Shown here piece after piece: positions 55,668 through 64,000 of a stretch of 64,000 bases of DNA (position 1 is its first letter; each line of letters starts with the position of its first letter). This stretch comes from Lyngbya confervoides BDU141951. GTDB lineage: Bacteria; Cyanobacteriota; Cyanobacteriia; Thermosynechococcales; Thermosynechococcaceae. A program made the translations under genes and the position numbers. The notes under the pieces were generated by a model that was not told where the DNA came from, searched no databases, and saw only the letters and a program-made list of their open reading frames with translations. The DNA lies in assembly GCF_000817775.3 (NCBI RefSeq), contig NZ_JTHE03000100.1, forward strand, positions 1-64,000, given 5' to 3'.

Positions 55668-57284
55668 TTAATTCCAGTTTCCCACGATGGTATAACCCGA
55701 CCAGTAGTAGGGGTGGCGGAAGTTCAAATCACCCGCCAGACCCGCCTCCAAGGGCAGATCCATTCCCTGAGTTCCCCGCGATCGCAGCTGACCTGCCTGG
55801 ATAAAAATTTCTTCCCTGAGCATGGCTAGCTGAGCAGTCCGCAACGCTTCCGCCTTAGTGGGAGAGGTCTGCAGGGCTGCATAAAATTCATTCATCAGCC
55901 CCAGGGTACCTTGATCATTCACTCGCCAAAGACTGGCAGCAGTGGATTTCACCTCAGCAAGTAGCGCCGCGCCTGCAAAGCCAAGTTCTGCCTCGCGACT
56001 GCCTAAGGCGGTTTCGCAGGCACTCATCACCAGCAGTTCCACCGCAGGAGCTTGACCCCAGGACAACTCTCGGGCAAGCTGATTGAGCTTCTTCAGCTTT
56101 AGACGTTCATTCCACAGTTGAATATAGGAGTTATTAATATCGCCGGGATTGAACTGCGCATGGGTAGCCAAATGAATCACGCCATAATGTCGTTGCCGAT
56201 TCAGATCTCGCAGGTTTTTCACGGTGGAGGACTCATCGAGAGTAATCGCTTGATGGGCCTGCCAACGCTGAGATAGCGCTGAGAGTTCCAGGGGCACCGC
56301 GGGTAGCGCCGAGAGCCCCTGATGCTCCTTGGAAATTCCCATGGCCAGGAGCGGCTTCTGGATCAGGTGGGATCTCAGACCCGAGTCGGTTAGTCCAAAA
56401 CTTGGAATCAGGGCTACGCTGTGGGTCTCAATCAAAAACCTCTGACCATCGTGCAGCGCCGCCACAGGTAAGGACCGCAAACCATCATCAAGGGAAAATA
56501 ACACGGTATCTATTTGATGGGCGCGCAGCTGCGAAGCCAGGGGAGCCACCAGCCAGCCATAGAGCTGCTGGGCCGAGGAGCGATAGCCCAGGGACTCCAC
56601 CAGGGTGGGATCGCTAATCTGACGGCGGAACTGCGCAGCCACGGTATGAAACTGCTTAGGATTCACGTCTGCGGCAATCTGACGAATAACGGGAGATTGA
56701 GTCGACTGGGCAAGGGAGAAAGGAATTGTGCCCCGAGAGGCCACGGGCGTCCCTGTGCCTGCCAAGGGTTGGGTTTGGGGAAGCACCAGCATTCGGCCAA
56801 TCTGGTCGGTGCGCTCCAGGTTGGCCAGGTACAATACGGCGGTGCGACGACCGGTTAGCCGGGATAAAATCCCCAGCTGTCGGGCAATGGATTCAGCGGA
56901 CAAAAATCCATCTGGAATCTGGATTTCAAGCTGATCGGCAAAGGTACGGCGCTGTAATTGCTCAAATTTTTCCACCGCTTGAGCGGGCGTTCCCCCATAG
57001 AAGGCCTGTTCAAAGTCCTCTCGGGGAGAAAGCTGGCGAGGCCCCTGGTTTGGCTGAGCCTCAAGGATGGTTTGAAAGATCCCAAAGGGGTTGACCCCAT
57101 TGGGTCGCGATCGCTCGTTTGGATCCGTCCTGGTGGTTTGGCCTACGGAATTGCGCCCCCCCGAGGGATTGTTAGGAGATCGAGAAGGCCCAAAAAGACC
57201 AAAGCCAAACTGAGCCTGAGCGATGGAGGATGGCATCATTGCCAGGATTAAACCAAAGGTCAGTAATTGCCCTACTTTTCTCAT
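55668..57284 (-). CDS. Secreted CHAT-domain protein
   Basis: The 538-residue protein has an N-terminal signal peptide (MRKVGQLLTFGLILAMM, cleavage likely after AQA near 24). A Pro/Asn/Gly-rich linker (27-80) and a helical region with a partial TPR-like pattern (88-115) follow. A CHAT caspase-like protease domain covers about 240-535. The dyad is His375 in HLATHAQF and Cys423 in SACETALG, both intact. The LFSLDDGLRSLPVAALHDG strand is a typical CHAT feature. Secreted CHAT proteins are frequent in filamentous and colonial cyanobacteria, with unclear roles. It lies about 200 bases upstream of the giant CHAT gene, same strand, possibly cotranscribed. Confidence 0.9.
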   Translation of the reverse strand: MRKVGQLLTFGLILAMMPSSIAQAQFGFGLFGPSRSPNNPSGGRNSVGQTTRTDPNERSRPNGVNPFGIFQTILEAQPNQGPRQLSPREDFEQAFYGGTPAQAVEKFEQLQRRTFADQLEIQIPDGFLSAESIARQLGILSRLTGRRTAVLYLANLERTDQIGRMLVLPQTQPLAGTGTPVASRGTIPFSLAQSTQSPVIRQIAADVNPKQFHTVAAQFRRQISDPTLVESLGYRSSAQQLYGWLVAPLASQLRAHQIDTVLFSLDDGLRSLPVAALHDGQRFLIETHSVALIPSFGLTDSGLRSHLIQKPLLAMGISKEHQGLSALPAVPLELSALSQRWQAHQAITLDESSTVKNLRDLNRQRHYGVIHLATHAQFNPGDINNSYIQLWNERLKLKKLNQLARELSWGQAPAVELLVMSACETALGSREAELGFAGAALLAEVKSTAASLWRVNDQGTLGLMNEFYAALQTSPTKAEALRTAQLAMLREEIFIQAGQLRSRGTQGMDLPLEAGLAGDLNFRHPYYWSGYTIVGNWN

Positions 57285-57424
57285 AACTCACCTGCGATCG
57301 CGATTCTCAAAATTGCCGCACGGGTCTAGTCTCTAGGAGGAGAATAGGGCAAACAAGTCGCACCAACGATGATCTAGATCCCTCAGAGAGGGTGATTACG
57401 ATCAGGCCCCAGGCGAGAGCGAGG

Positions 57425-58921
57425 CTAAGTGTCTGCACAGTCTGTCCAGATCAGGACCAAAACCGCTCCAGATCTGGCGGGCAGGTGGAAATGCAGTGCA
57501 TTCTCCTGCAACGTGAAATCAACATGACCCCACAGAATCTTCACCTCATGAATCTCGATCCCCAGGCTTAGAAGGCAGATCCCCTGATGGGGCTGGAGAG
57601 CGCTATTGACCAGCACCAGCAGTCGTTGATCGCCCTGGTGTCGCACAAACCCGTAGGCTCCAGCCTCTTGCAGCACCGTCTGGTAGTCTCCCCCTTGCAG
57701 CGCAGGATAGAGATGCCGCAACTGGATCAACTCCTGATGCAGGCGCAGCACCTCCGGGTTCCAATCTTCCGGGGGAGGAAAGCTACGACGACAGTCTGGA
57801 TCGGTTCCTCCTCCCAGCCCCACTTCATCGCCATAGTAAATCGAGGGGGCGCCCGGATAGGTCATCAACAGGAGCGTAGCCAAAGCCACGCTCGATTGGG
57901 CAAAATTAGCTGCGCCGCGATCGCCCCCGGCAATGCTCCATAGGCGCGCTGTGTCATGGCTCGCCAGCAGGTTTAGCTGCGTCCGCTGAATCTGCCAGTC
58001 ATGGCGATCGAGAAGATCTTGAATCCGCTGCGCGTACCCTGGGGCATCTAGAGGGGGATAGGGGTCGTAGGCCACTGGATCGACATATTCGCGAACCATG
58101 CGATCGCCAACCACAAAGGCCAGCACCGCCTCGGTAAACGGATAGTTCATGACTCCATCAAACTGCTTTCCATCGAGCCAGGGGCTAGCATCTTCCCAAA
58201 TTTCACCCACGATATAGGCTTGGGGGTTAATGGCCTTCACCCGGTCCCGAAACTCTTCCCAAAATCCAGGGACTTTAATTTCGTAGGGAACATCTAAACG
58301 CCAGCCATCTATGCCAAACCGCAGCCAATATTCGGCAATTTGCATGATATACTCACGCACCGCCGGATGATCGTGGTTAAACTGCGGCAGGGCGCGATTG
58401 TCGACCCAACTTTCATAGTTGGCGGGGCGATCGCCGTCGTAGGCGGACAGGGGCCACTGGTGAATCCTAAACCAATCGATCCAGGGGGAATGGGGACCAT
58501 TTTCTAAAATATCGTTAAAGAAGAAAAAACCGCGACTGGCATGGTTAAACACGCCATCTAGAATGACCTTCATCCCTCGCTGATGGGCCGCATCCAGTAG
58601 ATCGCGCAGGGCCTGATTTCCTCCCAGAAGCGGATCCACCTGATAGTAATCGTGGGTGTGATAGCGATGATTACAGGCCGATTGAAAAATTGGCGTCAGG
58701 TAAAGAGCATTGCAGCCTAAGGATTGAATGTAATCCAGGCGATCCAGAATTCCCCACAGATTGCCCCCCTTGTATCCCTGTAGGGTGGGGGGGGCTTGCC
58801 AGTCTTCCAGCAAAACGTTCATGGCGGGGGAATCAGTCTGGCGCTGGGTGCGGGCAAAGCGGTCAGGAAAAATCTGATAAAAAACAGCTTGCTTCACCCA
58901 GTCTGGAGTAGAAATGGTCAT
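57425..58921 (-). CDS. GH13 alpha-amylase family enzyme (neopullulanase/maltogenic type)
   Basis: The 498-residue (beta/alpha)8 enzyme has all four GH13 regions: LDGVFNH; GIDGWRLDVPYE with the nucleophile Asp; VGEIWED with the acid Glu; and LLASHDTARL with the transition-state Asp. The start region reads WVKQAVFYQIFPDRFARTQ, as in cyclomaltodextrinase/neopullulanase types, though the extra N-terminal domain of those is absent. ATG at 58921 (MTISTPDW) was preferred over an in-frame start 21 codons upstream. With no signal peptide it probably acts on glycogen or maltodextrin in the cytoplasm. Confidence 0.9.
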   Translation of the reverse strand: MTISTPDWVKQAVFYQIFPDRFARTQRQTDSPAMNVLLEDWQAPPTLQGYKGGNLWGILDRLDYIQSLGCNALYLTPIFQSACNHRYHTHDYYQVDPLLGGNQALRDLLDAAHQRGMKVILDGVFNHASRGFFFFNDILENGPHSPWIDWFRIHQWPLSAYDGDRPANYESWVDNRALPQFNHDHPAVREYIMQIAEYWLRFGIDGWRLDVPYEIKVPGFWEEFRDRVKAINPQAYIVGEIWEDASPWLDGKQFDGVMNYPFTEAVLAFVVGDRMVREYVDPVAYDPYPPLDAPGYAQRIQDLLDRHDWQIQRTQLNLLASHDTARLWSIAGGDRGAANFAQSSVALATLLLMTYPGAPSIYYGDEVGLGGGTDPDCRRSFPPPEDWNPEVLRLHQELIQLRHLYPALQGGDYQTVLQEAGAYGFVRHQGDQRLLVLVNSALQPHQGICLLSLGIEIHEVKILWGHVDFTLQENALHFHLPARSGAVLVLIWTDCADT

Positions 58922-59082
58922 ATCAAAACACTCGTAAGATATTGTCGAAGTGAAGGCAGCCGCGTCAACCCACCGTGACCTCAACGCATCTGATCAACAA
59001 TTCAGGCTCATTCTAATACCGTTTTCCCAAGCGCGTCGTCCAGCCTCATTCTCTGACACCCCACCCCCCCTTGAAATTGCCG

Positions 59083-59946
59083 ATGAAAACCCTACTGATC
59101 ACTGGAGCCAGTGGATTCCTGGGCTGGTATCTTTGCCAGGCCGCCCTTCGCCAAGGCTGGCGGGTCCAGGGGAGCTATTTTAGCCATCCAGTTCAGATTC
59201 CGGACGTTGAGATGTATCCCCTCAATCTCACCGAGATCAACCAAATTGAGGCGCATCTCAAGACTCTGAAGCCGGATGCGATCATTCACTGTGCAGCCCG
59301 TGCCCGCGCCCAGGACTGCCAGGAAAACCCCGAGGCCACCCATGGGATTAACGTGACCGCCGCCCTAGGCCTAGCCCGATGGGGCCGCGATCGCCCCTTT
59401 GTATTTATTTCCACCAATCAAGTGTTTGATGGACGCCAGGCCCCCTATGGTGAAGCGGATCCAGTCTCACCCATCAACGTTTACGGACAGCAAAAGGCCA
59501 GCGCTGAAGCTGCCATTTTGGCCGATCATCCTCAGGCCACCATTTGTCGGATGCCCCTCCTGTTCGGCGTCGCCCCCACCGCTCCCAGCTTTCTTCAGGC
59601 TCTATTGCAGCAGCTTCACACCGGCCAGTCCTTAGATCTGTTCACCGATGAGTTTCGCACGCCCGTTTATGCCGCAGACGCCGCTCAGGGCATCTTGATG
59701 GCCCTAGAGCATGAACCTCGCATCCTCCATCTAGGAGGGGTGGAACGGCTATCGAGATACGAATTTGGCCAAATTTTAGTCTCGGTGCTGGGTCTCCCAG
59801 ACAGCTGCTTGAGGCCCTGTTTACAGGCTGATGTCCCCACCCTTGCCCCCCGAGCTCCCGATCTGACCCTGGATAGCCGCCAGGCCCTCTCCCTCGGCTA
59901 TGCTCCCCAGGCTGTCCGACCCGTCCTGGAAAGAATTCTTCCCTAG
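59083..59946 (+). CDS. RmlD-like NAD(P)-dependent sugar reductase (SDR)
   Basis: The 287-residue extended SDR starts MKTLLITGASGFLGWYLCQA, whose TGASGFLG motif binds NAD(P). It continues with DAIIHCAARARAQDCQENPE, FVFISTNQVFDGRQAPYGEA and VYGQQKASAE, which carries YxxxK. The pattern is of the dTDP-4-dehydrorhamnose reductase (RmlD) type. The same fold serves MAT2B-like and other reductases, and no rhamnose genes are nearby, so the substrate is not certain. ATG at 59083 was chosen over a TTG four codons upstream. It is divergent from the amylase gene and convergent with the small membrane gene. Confidence 0.8.
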   Translation: MKTLLITGASGFLGWYLCQAALRQGWRVQGSYFSHPVQIPDVEMYPLNLTEINQIEAHLKTLKPDAIIHCAARARAQDCQENPEATHGINVTAALGLARWGRDRPFVFISTNQVFDGRQAPYGEADPVSPINVYGQQKASAEAAILADHPQATICRMPLLFGVAPTAPSFLQALLQQLHTGQSLDLFTDEFRTPVYAADAAQGILMALEHEPRILHLGGVERLSRYEFGQILVSVLGLPDSCLRPCLQADVPTLAPRAPDLTLDSRQALSLGYAPQAVRPVLERILP

Positions 59947-59960
59947 GGTCCGAACCGTCC

Positions 59961-60362
59961 CTATCGCCAATAGCGCCGACCTTTCCAGAACACCCCTAGA
60001 ACCAAACCCACCAGGGTGGGCTGGTTAAAATTGACGGCCAGCAGCCGATAAAGCCGAATTGGCACATATTCGTAAAAAACCATCCCCACGGTCACCGCCA
60101 AGACTAAAAACCACATCATCGGTACCGTCAACCGTCCTTCACTGTTGTCCAGGAGCGTGAAGGCCAGTACGCCCAGCAAAATCCCAATTCCCAGGTTCGA
60201 GATCAGGTTCATGGGCTGACGCAAAAACAGGGAGAAGACCGTCTCAATGGCGGGAAAGGATTGGGCCGCAAACCAAAGGGCGGCGCTGACGATTGCCCAG
60301 GTGATCACGGTTAGGGCCGCCGATCGCACGATGGCAATCCAGGGCAGGGTTTTTAGCTTCAT
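59961..60362 (-). CDS. Small membrane protein (133 residues)
   Basis: A hydrophobic protein with about three membrane helices (about 12-34, 52-70, 82-98), basic ends, and a short loop VPIRLYRLLAVNFNQPTLVG before a last hydrophobic stretch. No family is recognised. The start ATG lies 2 bases from the alaS stop (60365), so translation is very likely coupled. Its place after alaS may be only historical. The organism or membrane it serves cannot be told. Confidence 0.65.
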   Translation of the reverse strand: MKLKTLPWIAIVRSAALTVITWAIVSAALWFAAQSFPAIETVFSLFLRQPMNLISNLGIGILLGVLAFTLLDNSEGRLTVPMMWFLVLAVTVGMVFYEYVPIRLYRLLAVNFNQPTLVGLVLGVFWKGRRYWR

Positions 60363-60364
60363 GC

Positions 60365-63088
60365 CTACTCCTTTCCCAGGGCCTGGATCAGCTGTGCCCT
60401 TGCCTGGGCAAGAGCCGCGGTGAGCTGACTGGGATCGCGTCCACCCGCCTGAGCAAAGTTTGGCCGCCCGCCGCCGCCGCCGCCACAGAGCTTTGCGACC
60501 TCCCCAACCAGTTTCCCGGCCTGTAAGCCAACTTGGTTGACGCGCGGCCCAAAGGAAGCCACCAAGCTCACTTTCTCCGGCGTCGGTGCCGACCCCAGAA
60601 CCACGGCGGCGCTCTCTCCCAGCTGATGGGTAAGCTTTTCCGCCGCAGTTTTAAGGGCCACCGGATCAACCCCCTCTAGCTGAGCCACCAGCACCTGAAA
60701 CTCACCCACCGCCTCCGCGCTCTGGGCAAGCTGATCCGACTGCCTCAGGGCAAGCTCTGCCTTAAGGCGATCCACCTGCTTTTGCGCTGTCTTGAGCTCT
60801 GCTTGCAGCGCCGCAACCCGATCTGGAAGTTCTTCCGGCTTGGCCTTAAAGCGATCGCTCAGATCCCGGACCACGGCATCGCGGACATTGAGATATTCCA
60901 AAACCGCCACCCCGGCGATCGCCTCAATGCGGCGAATCCCTGCTGCCACCCCGGTTTCCGAAACAATCTTAAACAGACCAATCTCTGCCGTATTGAGCAC
61001 GTGGGTTCCCCCACACAGCTCCATGGAAACCCCTGGCACATCTACGACGCGGACCTGGGATCCGTACTTTTCGCCAAACATGGCGATGGCCCCCCGAGCC
61101 TTGGCCGCATCCAGGGTCATCACCTCCGACTGGGTCGGATGCCCCTCGCTAATCCAGAGGTTAATCTGATCCTCAATTTGCTGGATCTCCTCCGGGGTGA
61201 GGGACCGCGTAAAGTTAAAGTCGAACCGGAGCCGATCAAAGGCCACCAGGGATCCGGCTTGGGAAATCGAGGCATCAATCAGCTTTTTCAGCGCTGCTTG
61301 CAGCAGGTGCGTAGCAGTGTGGTGAGCCTGGGCGCGCCGCCGACAGGCACGATCAATTTGAGCCGTCAGGGTATCCCCCAAGGATACGGTTCCCCGCTCC
61401 ACGCGACCGCTATGCAGAAAAACATCGGACTGTTTTTGCACGTCTTCAACACGGATGACCCATTGATCGCCCAGAAGAAATCCGCGATCGCCAATTTGTC
61501 CCCCCGATTCAGCATAGAAGGGGGTTGAATCAAGGATCACCTGCACCTCATCACCCGCTTCTGCCTGCTCCTGCAGCTGATCGTTAGCCCACAGGGCCAG
61601 AATCTTCGCGGACTGGGCCGGTTGGCCATAGCCCACAAACTCCGTGTGGGGCAAATCCATCAGGAGCGCATCCAGATCGGCCTGGGCCGTCAAATCAATG
61701 GTGATATGCGCGTCCTTAGCCCGCTGTCGCTGTTCCTCCATCGCCGCGTCAAAGCCTGCACGATCCACGATCAGACCCTGCTCAGCCGCGATTTCCTCCG
61801 TGAGCTCCAGGGGGAAACCATGGGTATCGTAGAGGGTAAAGGCATCTTGACCGGAAATTTGTTTTGGCCCCTGGGCAATGATCTCCGCCAGCAGTTTTTC
61901 CCCCCGATCCAGAGTTTTGCGAAACTGGATTTCCTCCCGTTCCAGCTCAGATTTAATCACCGAGTCGCGCTCACGCACCTCCGGGTAGAATGGCTCAGCC
62001 AACTGCATGGCCACTTCCACCACCTGAGGCGTAAACAGCTCTGAAATTCCCAGAAGCTGACCGTGGCGCACCACTCGCCGGATTAAGCGTCGCAGCACGT
62101 AGCCCCGACCCATGTTAGAAGCCGTAATTCCATCGGCAATCATGTGCATTACGGCCCGAATATGATCGCCAATCACCTTCAGAGAGGTCTTTGTTCGATC
62201 CTCCGCAGTGGCATAATTGAGGCCCGCAAGGTTCGCAGCCGCCTCGATCATGGGAAAAATGAGGTCGGTTTCGTAGTTATTGGGCACCGCCTGGAGAATC
62301 TGGGCCATGCGCTCTAGCCCCAAACCCGTATCAATATTTTGGTTTGCCAGGGGAGTCAGGTTGCCCTCGGCATCCCGGTTGTACTGCATAAATACCAGGT
62401 TGTAGAACTCAATAAAGCGGCGATCGTCCTCAAGATCTAGCTTTTGATCCCCTTGCTCAGGATGAAAGTCATAATAAATTTCGGAGCAAGGTCCACAGGG
62501 TCCCGTGGGTCCGGAGGCCCAAAAGTTATCCTCAGAACCCATGCGCTGAATTCGATGGGCCGGGATACCAATTTGATCGCGCCAGATGGCAAAGGCTTCG
62601 TCATCCTCTTCGTAGACGCTGGGGACCAAGCGATCGGCAGGGAGACCAAACACCTGGGTGGACAGTTCCCAAGCCCAGGCGATGGCCTGCTCTTTGAAGT
62701 AATCGCCAAAGCTAAAGTTGCCCAGCATTTCAAAGAAAGTGTGGTGCCGTGCCGTCACGCCCACGTTTTCAATGTCGTTGGTGCGTACACACTTTTGAGA
62801 GGTGGTGGCCCGCGGCACCAAGCGCTCACGCTGTCCCAAAAATACGGGCTTAAACTGCAGCATCCCCGCAATTGTCAGCAGCACAGTCGGATCCTCTGGC
62901 ACCAGAGAGGCGCTTGGTAAAATGCGGTGGCCTCGCGCCTGGTAAAAGTCGAGGAAGGTCTGACGGATGGCCGCACCGGTCATAGACTTGGGCTGGAGGA
63001 GGGTCTGAGCCGCAGATTGAGAGGCAGATCGATGAGATCTAGACGCGGATCGGTTTGATGGTTTTTTAGAAGAGGACTTCTTTGCCAT
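60365..63088 (-). CDS. alaS: Alanyl-tRNA synthetase
   Basis: AlaRS charges tRNA(Ala), recognising its G3-U70 pair, and edits mischarged Ser and Gly. The class II core ([20 protein letters not shown] through [21 protein letters not shown]) starts at about residue 40 of the 907-residue product. The tRNA-recognition, editing ([11 protein letters not shown] and CGGTHV zinc ligands) and C-Ala domains ([14 protein letters not shown]) follow. N-terminal to the core lie about 35 residues rich in Lys, Ser and Arg that most AlaRS lack. Starts at 63106, 63088 and 62983 all lack a clear ribosome-binding site, so the extension is uncertain. Confidence 0.95.
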   Translation of the reverse strand: MAKKSSSKKPSNRSASRSHRSASQSAAQTLLQPKSMTGAAIRQTFLDFYQARGHRILPSASLVPEDPTVLLTIAGMLQFKPVFLGQRERLVPRATTSQKCVRTNDIENVGVTARHHTFFEMLGNFSFGDYFKEQAIAWAWELSTQVFGLPADRLVPSVYEEDDEAFAIWRDQIGIPAHRIQRMGSEDNFWASGPTGPCGPCSEIYYDFHPEQGDQKLDLEDDRRFIEFYNLVFMQYNRDAEGNLTPLANQNIDTGLGLERMAQILQAVPNNYETDLIFPMIEAAANLAGLNYATAEDRTKTSLKVIGDHIRAVMHMIADGITASNMGRGYVLRRLIRRVVRHGQLLGISELFTPQVVEVAMQLAEPFYPEVRERDSVIKSELEREEIQFRKTLDRGEKLLAEIIAQGPKQISGQDAFTLYDTHGFPLELTEEIAAEQGLIVDRAGFDAAMEEQRQRAKDAHITIDLTAQADLDALLMDLPHTEFVGYGQPAQSAKILALWANDQLQEQAEAGDEVQVILDSTPFYAESGGQIGDRGFLLGDQWVIRVEDVQKQSDVFLHSGRVERGTVSLGDTLTAQIDRACRRRAQAHHTATHLLQAALKKLIDASISQAGSLVAFDRLRFDFNFTRSLTPEEIQQIEDQINLWISEGHPTQSEVMTLDAAKARGAIAMFGEKYGSQVRVVDVPGVSMELCGGTHVLNTAEIGLFKIVSETGVAAGIRRIEAIAGVAVLEYLNVRDAVVRDLSDRFKAKPEELPDRVAALQAELKTAQKQVDRLKAELALRQSDQLAQSAEAVGEFQVLVAQLEGVDPVALKTAAEKLTHQLGESAAVVLGSAPTPEKVSLVASFGPRVNQVGLQAGKLVGEVAKLCGGGGGGRPNFAQAGGRDPSQLTAALAQARAQLIQALGKE

Positions 63089-63388
63089 GTCGAAGAAAAC
63101 CCGCATCAGCGGTGGATGAACAGTGAAATTCAGCGTATTGAATCCCTTTCATCATAACCCTCGGTTGGGTTGCAAAGGCTGAGGGCTCAGATTTGGATAT
63201 AAAAAAGATCACGACTTAGAAAAGGCGAACAAGAACCTTGACTGATCCCACTGACGCACCCTGGCTACCGGAGATTGGGGATCCTACACAGCCTTCCTAG
63301 GTCTAAATCACCAGGCTTGGGGACCACTTGCACAATTGGGCATGGTAGCTTAAACAAGGTGCCTCCGTTGTCAAAAAGAAACCTTGTC
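63089..63388. other. Spacer between alaS and the aldo/keto reductase gene
   Basis: Divergent spacer of 300 bases with AT-rich patches at 63160-63225 that may carry the alaS promoter. No ORF or RNA gene recognised; the open frame at 63265-63453 on the minus strand overlaps the reductase start and is a shadow. Confidence 0.4.
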
Positions 63389-64000
63389 ATGCAGTCTTTG
63401 CTTTTGCCCTCTGGGCGGCCCATACCCAAGTTAGGACAAGGAACCTGGCGCATGGGGGAGCGGCGATCGCAACGCCCTCAAGAAATCGCGGCCCTGAGGG
63501 AAGGCATCGATCTCGGCCTCACCCTCATTGATACGGCGGAAATGTACGGCGAGGGCGGGGCAGAAAGGGTTATTGCGGAAGCCGTGGCCGATTGCCGCGA
63601 TCGGATCTTTCTAGTTAGCAAGGTCTACCCCCATCACGCCTCACGAGCCGATGTTATTAAAGCGTGCGAACGCAGCCTACAGCGGCTCCAGACCAACTAT
63701 CTAGATCTCTATCTGCTGCACTGGCGCGGGGGGATTTCCCTAGATCAGACCTTCGCTGGATTTCACGCTCTGAAAACCGCGGGAAAAATTCGCGAGTTTG
63801 GGGTCAGCAACTTTGATCGAGCCGATATGGAGGAGGCGATCGCCCAGCCCTATGGCAATGAAATTGCCGTCAATCAGGTCCTCTACAATCTCATGCGGCG
63901 CGGAATCGAATGGGATCTGTTGCCCTGGTGTCAGCAGCACCAGATTCCGATCATGGCCTATTCTCCCCTGGAACAGGGACGCTTACTCCAGAATCAAACC
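63389..64000 (+). CDS. Aldo/keto reductase, cut by the window edge
   Basis: The first 204 residues of an NADPH-dependent aldo/keto reductase; the gene runs off the right edge. The catalytic tetrad is visible: Asp and Tyr in [12 protein letters not shown], Lys in [10 protein letters not shown], and His in [19 protein letters not shown] and [20 protein letters not shown] are also family features. The start ATG at 63389 gives [20 protein letters not shown], the standard N-terminus of the 2,5-diketo-gluconate reductase-like group. Substrate cannot be told from the part seen. It is divergent from alaS. Confidence 0.9.
   Translation, partial: MQSLLLPSGRPIPKLGQGTWRMGERRSQRPQEIAALREGIDLGLTLIDTAEMYGEGGAERVIAEAVADCRDRIFLVSKVYPHHASRADVIKACERSLQRLQTNYLDLYLLHWRGGISLDQTFAGFHALKTAGKIREFGVSNFDRADMEEAIAQPYGNEIAVNQVLYNLMRRGIEWDLLPWCQQHQIPIMAYSPLEQGRLLQNQT

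Noticed and set aside
50214-57284. Reading the CHAT pair as a Craspase (gRAMP/TPR-CHAT) or gasdermin system
   Set aside because: No Cas7-11-like gene, CRISPR array or gasdermin-like small protein is in the window, and the CHAT is fused to hydrolases rather than standing as TPR-CHAT alone.
60782-61528. 248-codon open frame antisense to alaS
   Set aside because: A shadow of a conserved synthetase; no motif and no ribosome-binding site.

Overview
The window is a stretch of cyanobacterial chromosome. The evidence is direct: RNA polymerase beta' is split into rpoC1 and rpoC2. There is a carboxysome tandem-BMC shell protein (CcmP), the photosystem II peptide PsbI, a CpcS-type phycobilin lyase and a GlgA2-type glycogen synthase. 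The octamer GCGATCGC (the HIP1 repeat of many cyanobacteria) is scattered through genes and spacers, for example near 525, 2050, 5513 and 13981. CcmP implies beta-carboxysomes and CpcS implies phycobilisomes. I cannot name a genus from the sequence alone.

Layout. 1-3.9 kb: ccmP, a pentapeptide-repeat protein, a CSP41-like NAD-binding protein and a Crp-family regulator. 3.9-5.04 kb: a broken tnpB of an IS200/IS605-type element that still has a plausible right end. 5.67-10.98 kb (minus): urtABCD, the ABC urea importer, behind a textbook NtcA-activated promoter, followed upstream by an orphan ureG; urtE is missing from its usual place. 11.36-13.84 kb: cydAB, cytochrome bd oxidase. 14-21.8 kb: housekeeping genes (cupin, glcD, rpmF, glgA, a zinc-ribbon membrane protein, yraN, trmFO). 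22-32.7 kb (minus): rpsT-tatD-rpoB-rpoC1-rpoC2, ending in a hairpin terminator. 33-41.4 kb: hisD, a universal stress protein, yjbQ, an unrecognised membrane protein with an in-frame 12-bp repeat, psbI (38 codons), a conserved hypothetical, a CDF-type metal transporter, cpcS, fghA and a small TPR-like protein. 41.8-50.2 kb: a GHL10-type glycosidase, leuC, pyk, an Rrf2 regulator, an FAD oxidoreductase fused to SLH motifs and a LysE-family exporter. 50.2-57.3 kb (minus): two adjacent CHAT-protease genes. 57.4-64 kb: a GH13 amylase-like enzyme, an RmlD-like reductase, a small membrane protein, alaS and an aldo/keto reductase cut by the window edge.

The most unusual content is the CHAT pair. A signal-peptide-bearing CHAT protein lies upstream of, and in line with, a roughly 1,750-residue protein. 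The large protein strings together two alpha/beta-hydrolase domains, a possible aminopeptidase-N-terminal-like module, a CHAT caspase-like protease with an intact His/Cys dyad, and C-terminal TPR-like helices. This looks like a protease-regulated lipase or esterase effector, but no partner that would define a known system (Cas7-11, gasdermin) is visible.

Other points of note are the tight nitrogen control of urt, the loss of urtE next to the transposon relic, and several short tandem repeats (12-17 bp units) in spacers and gene ends. No tRNA, rRNA or CRISPR array was found.
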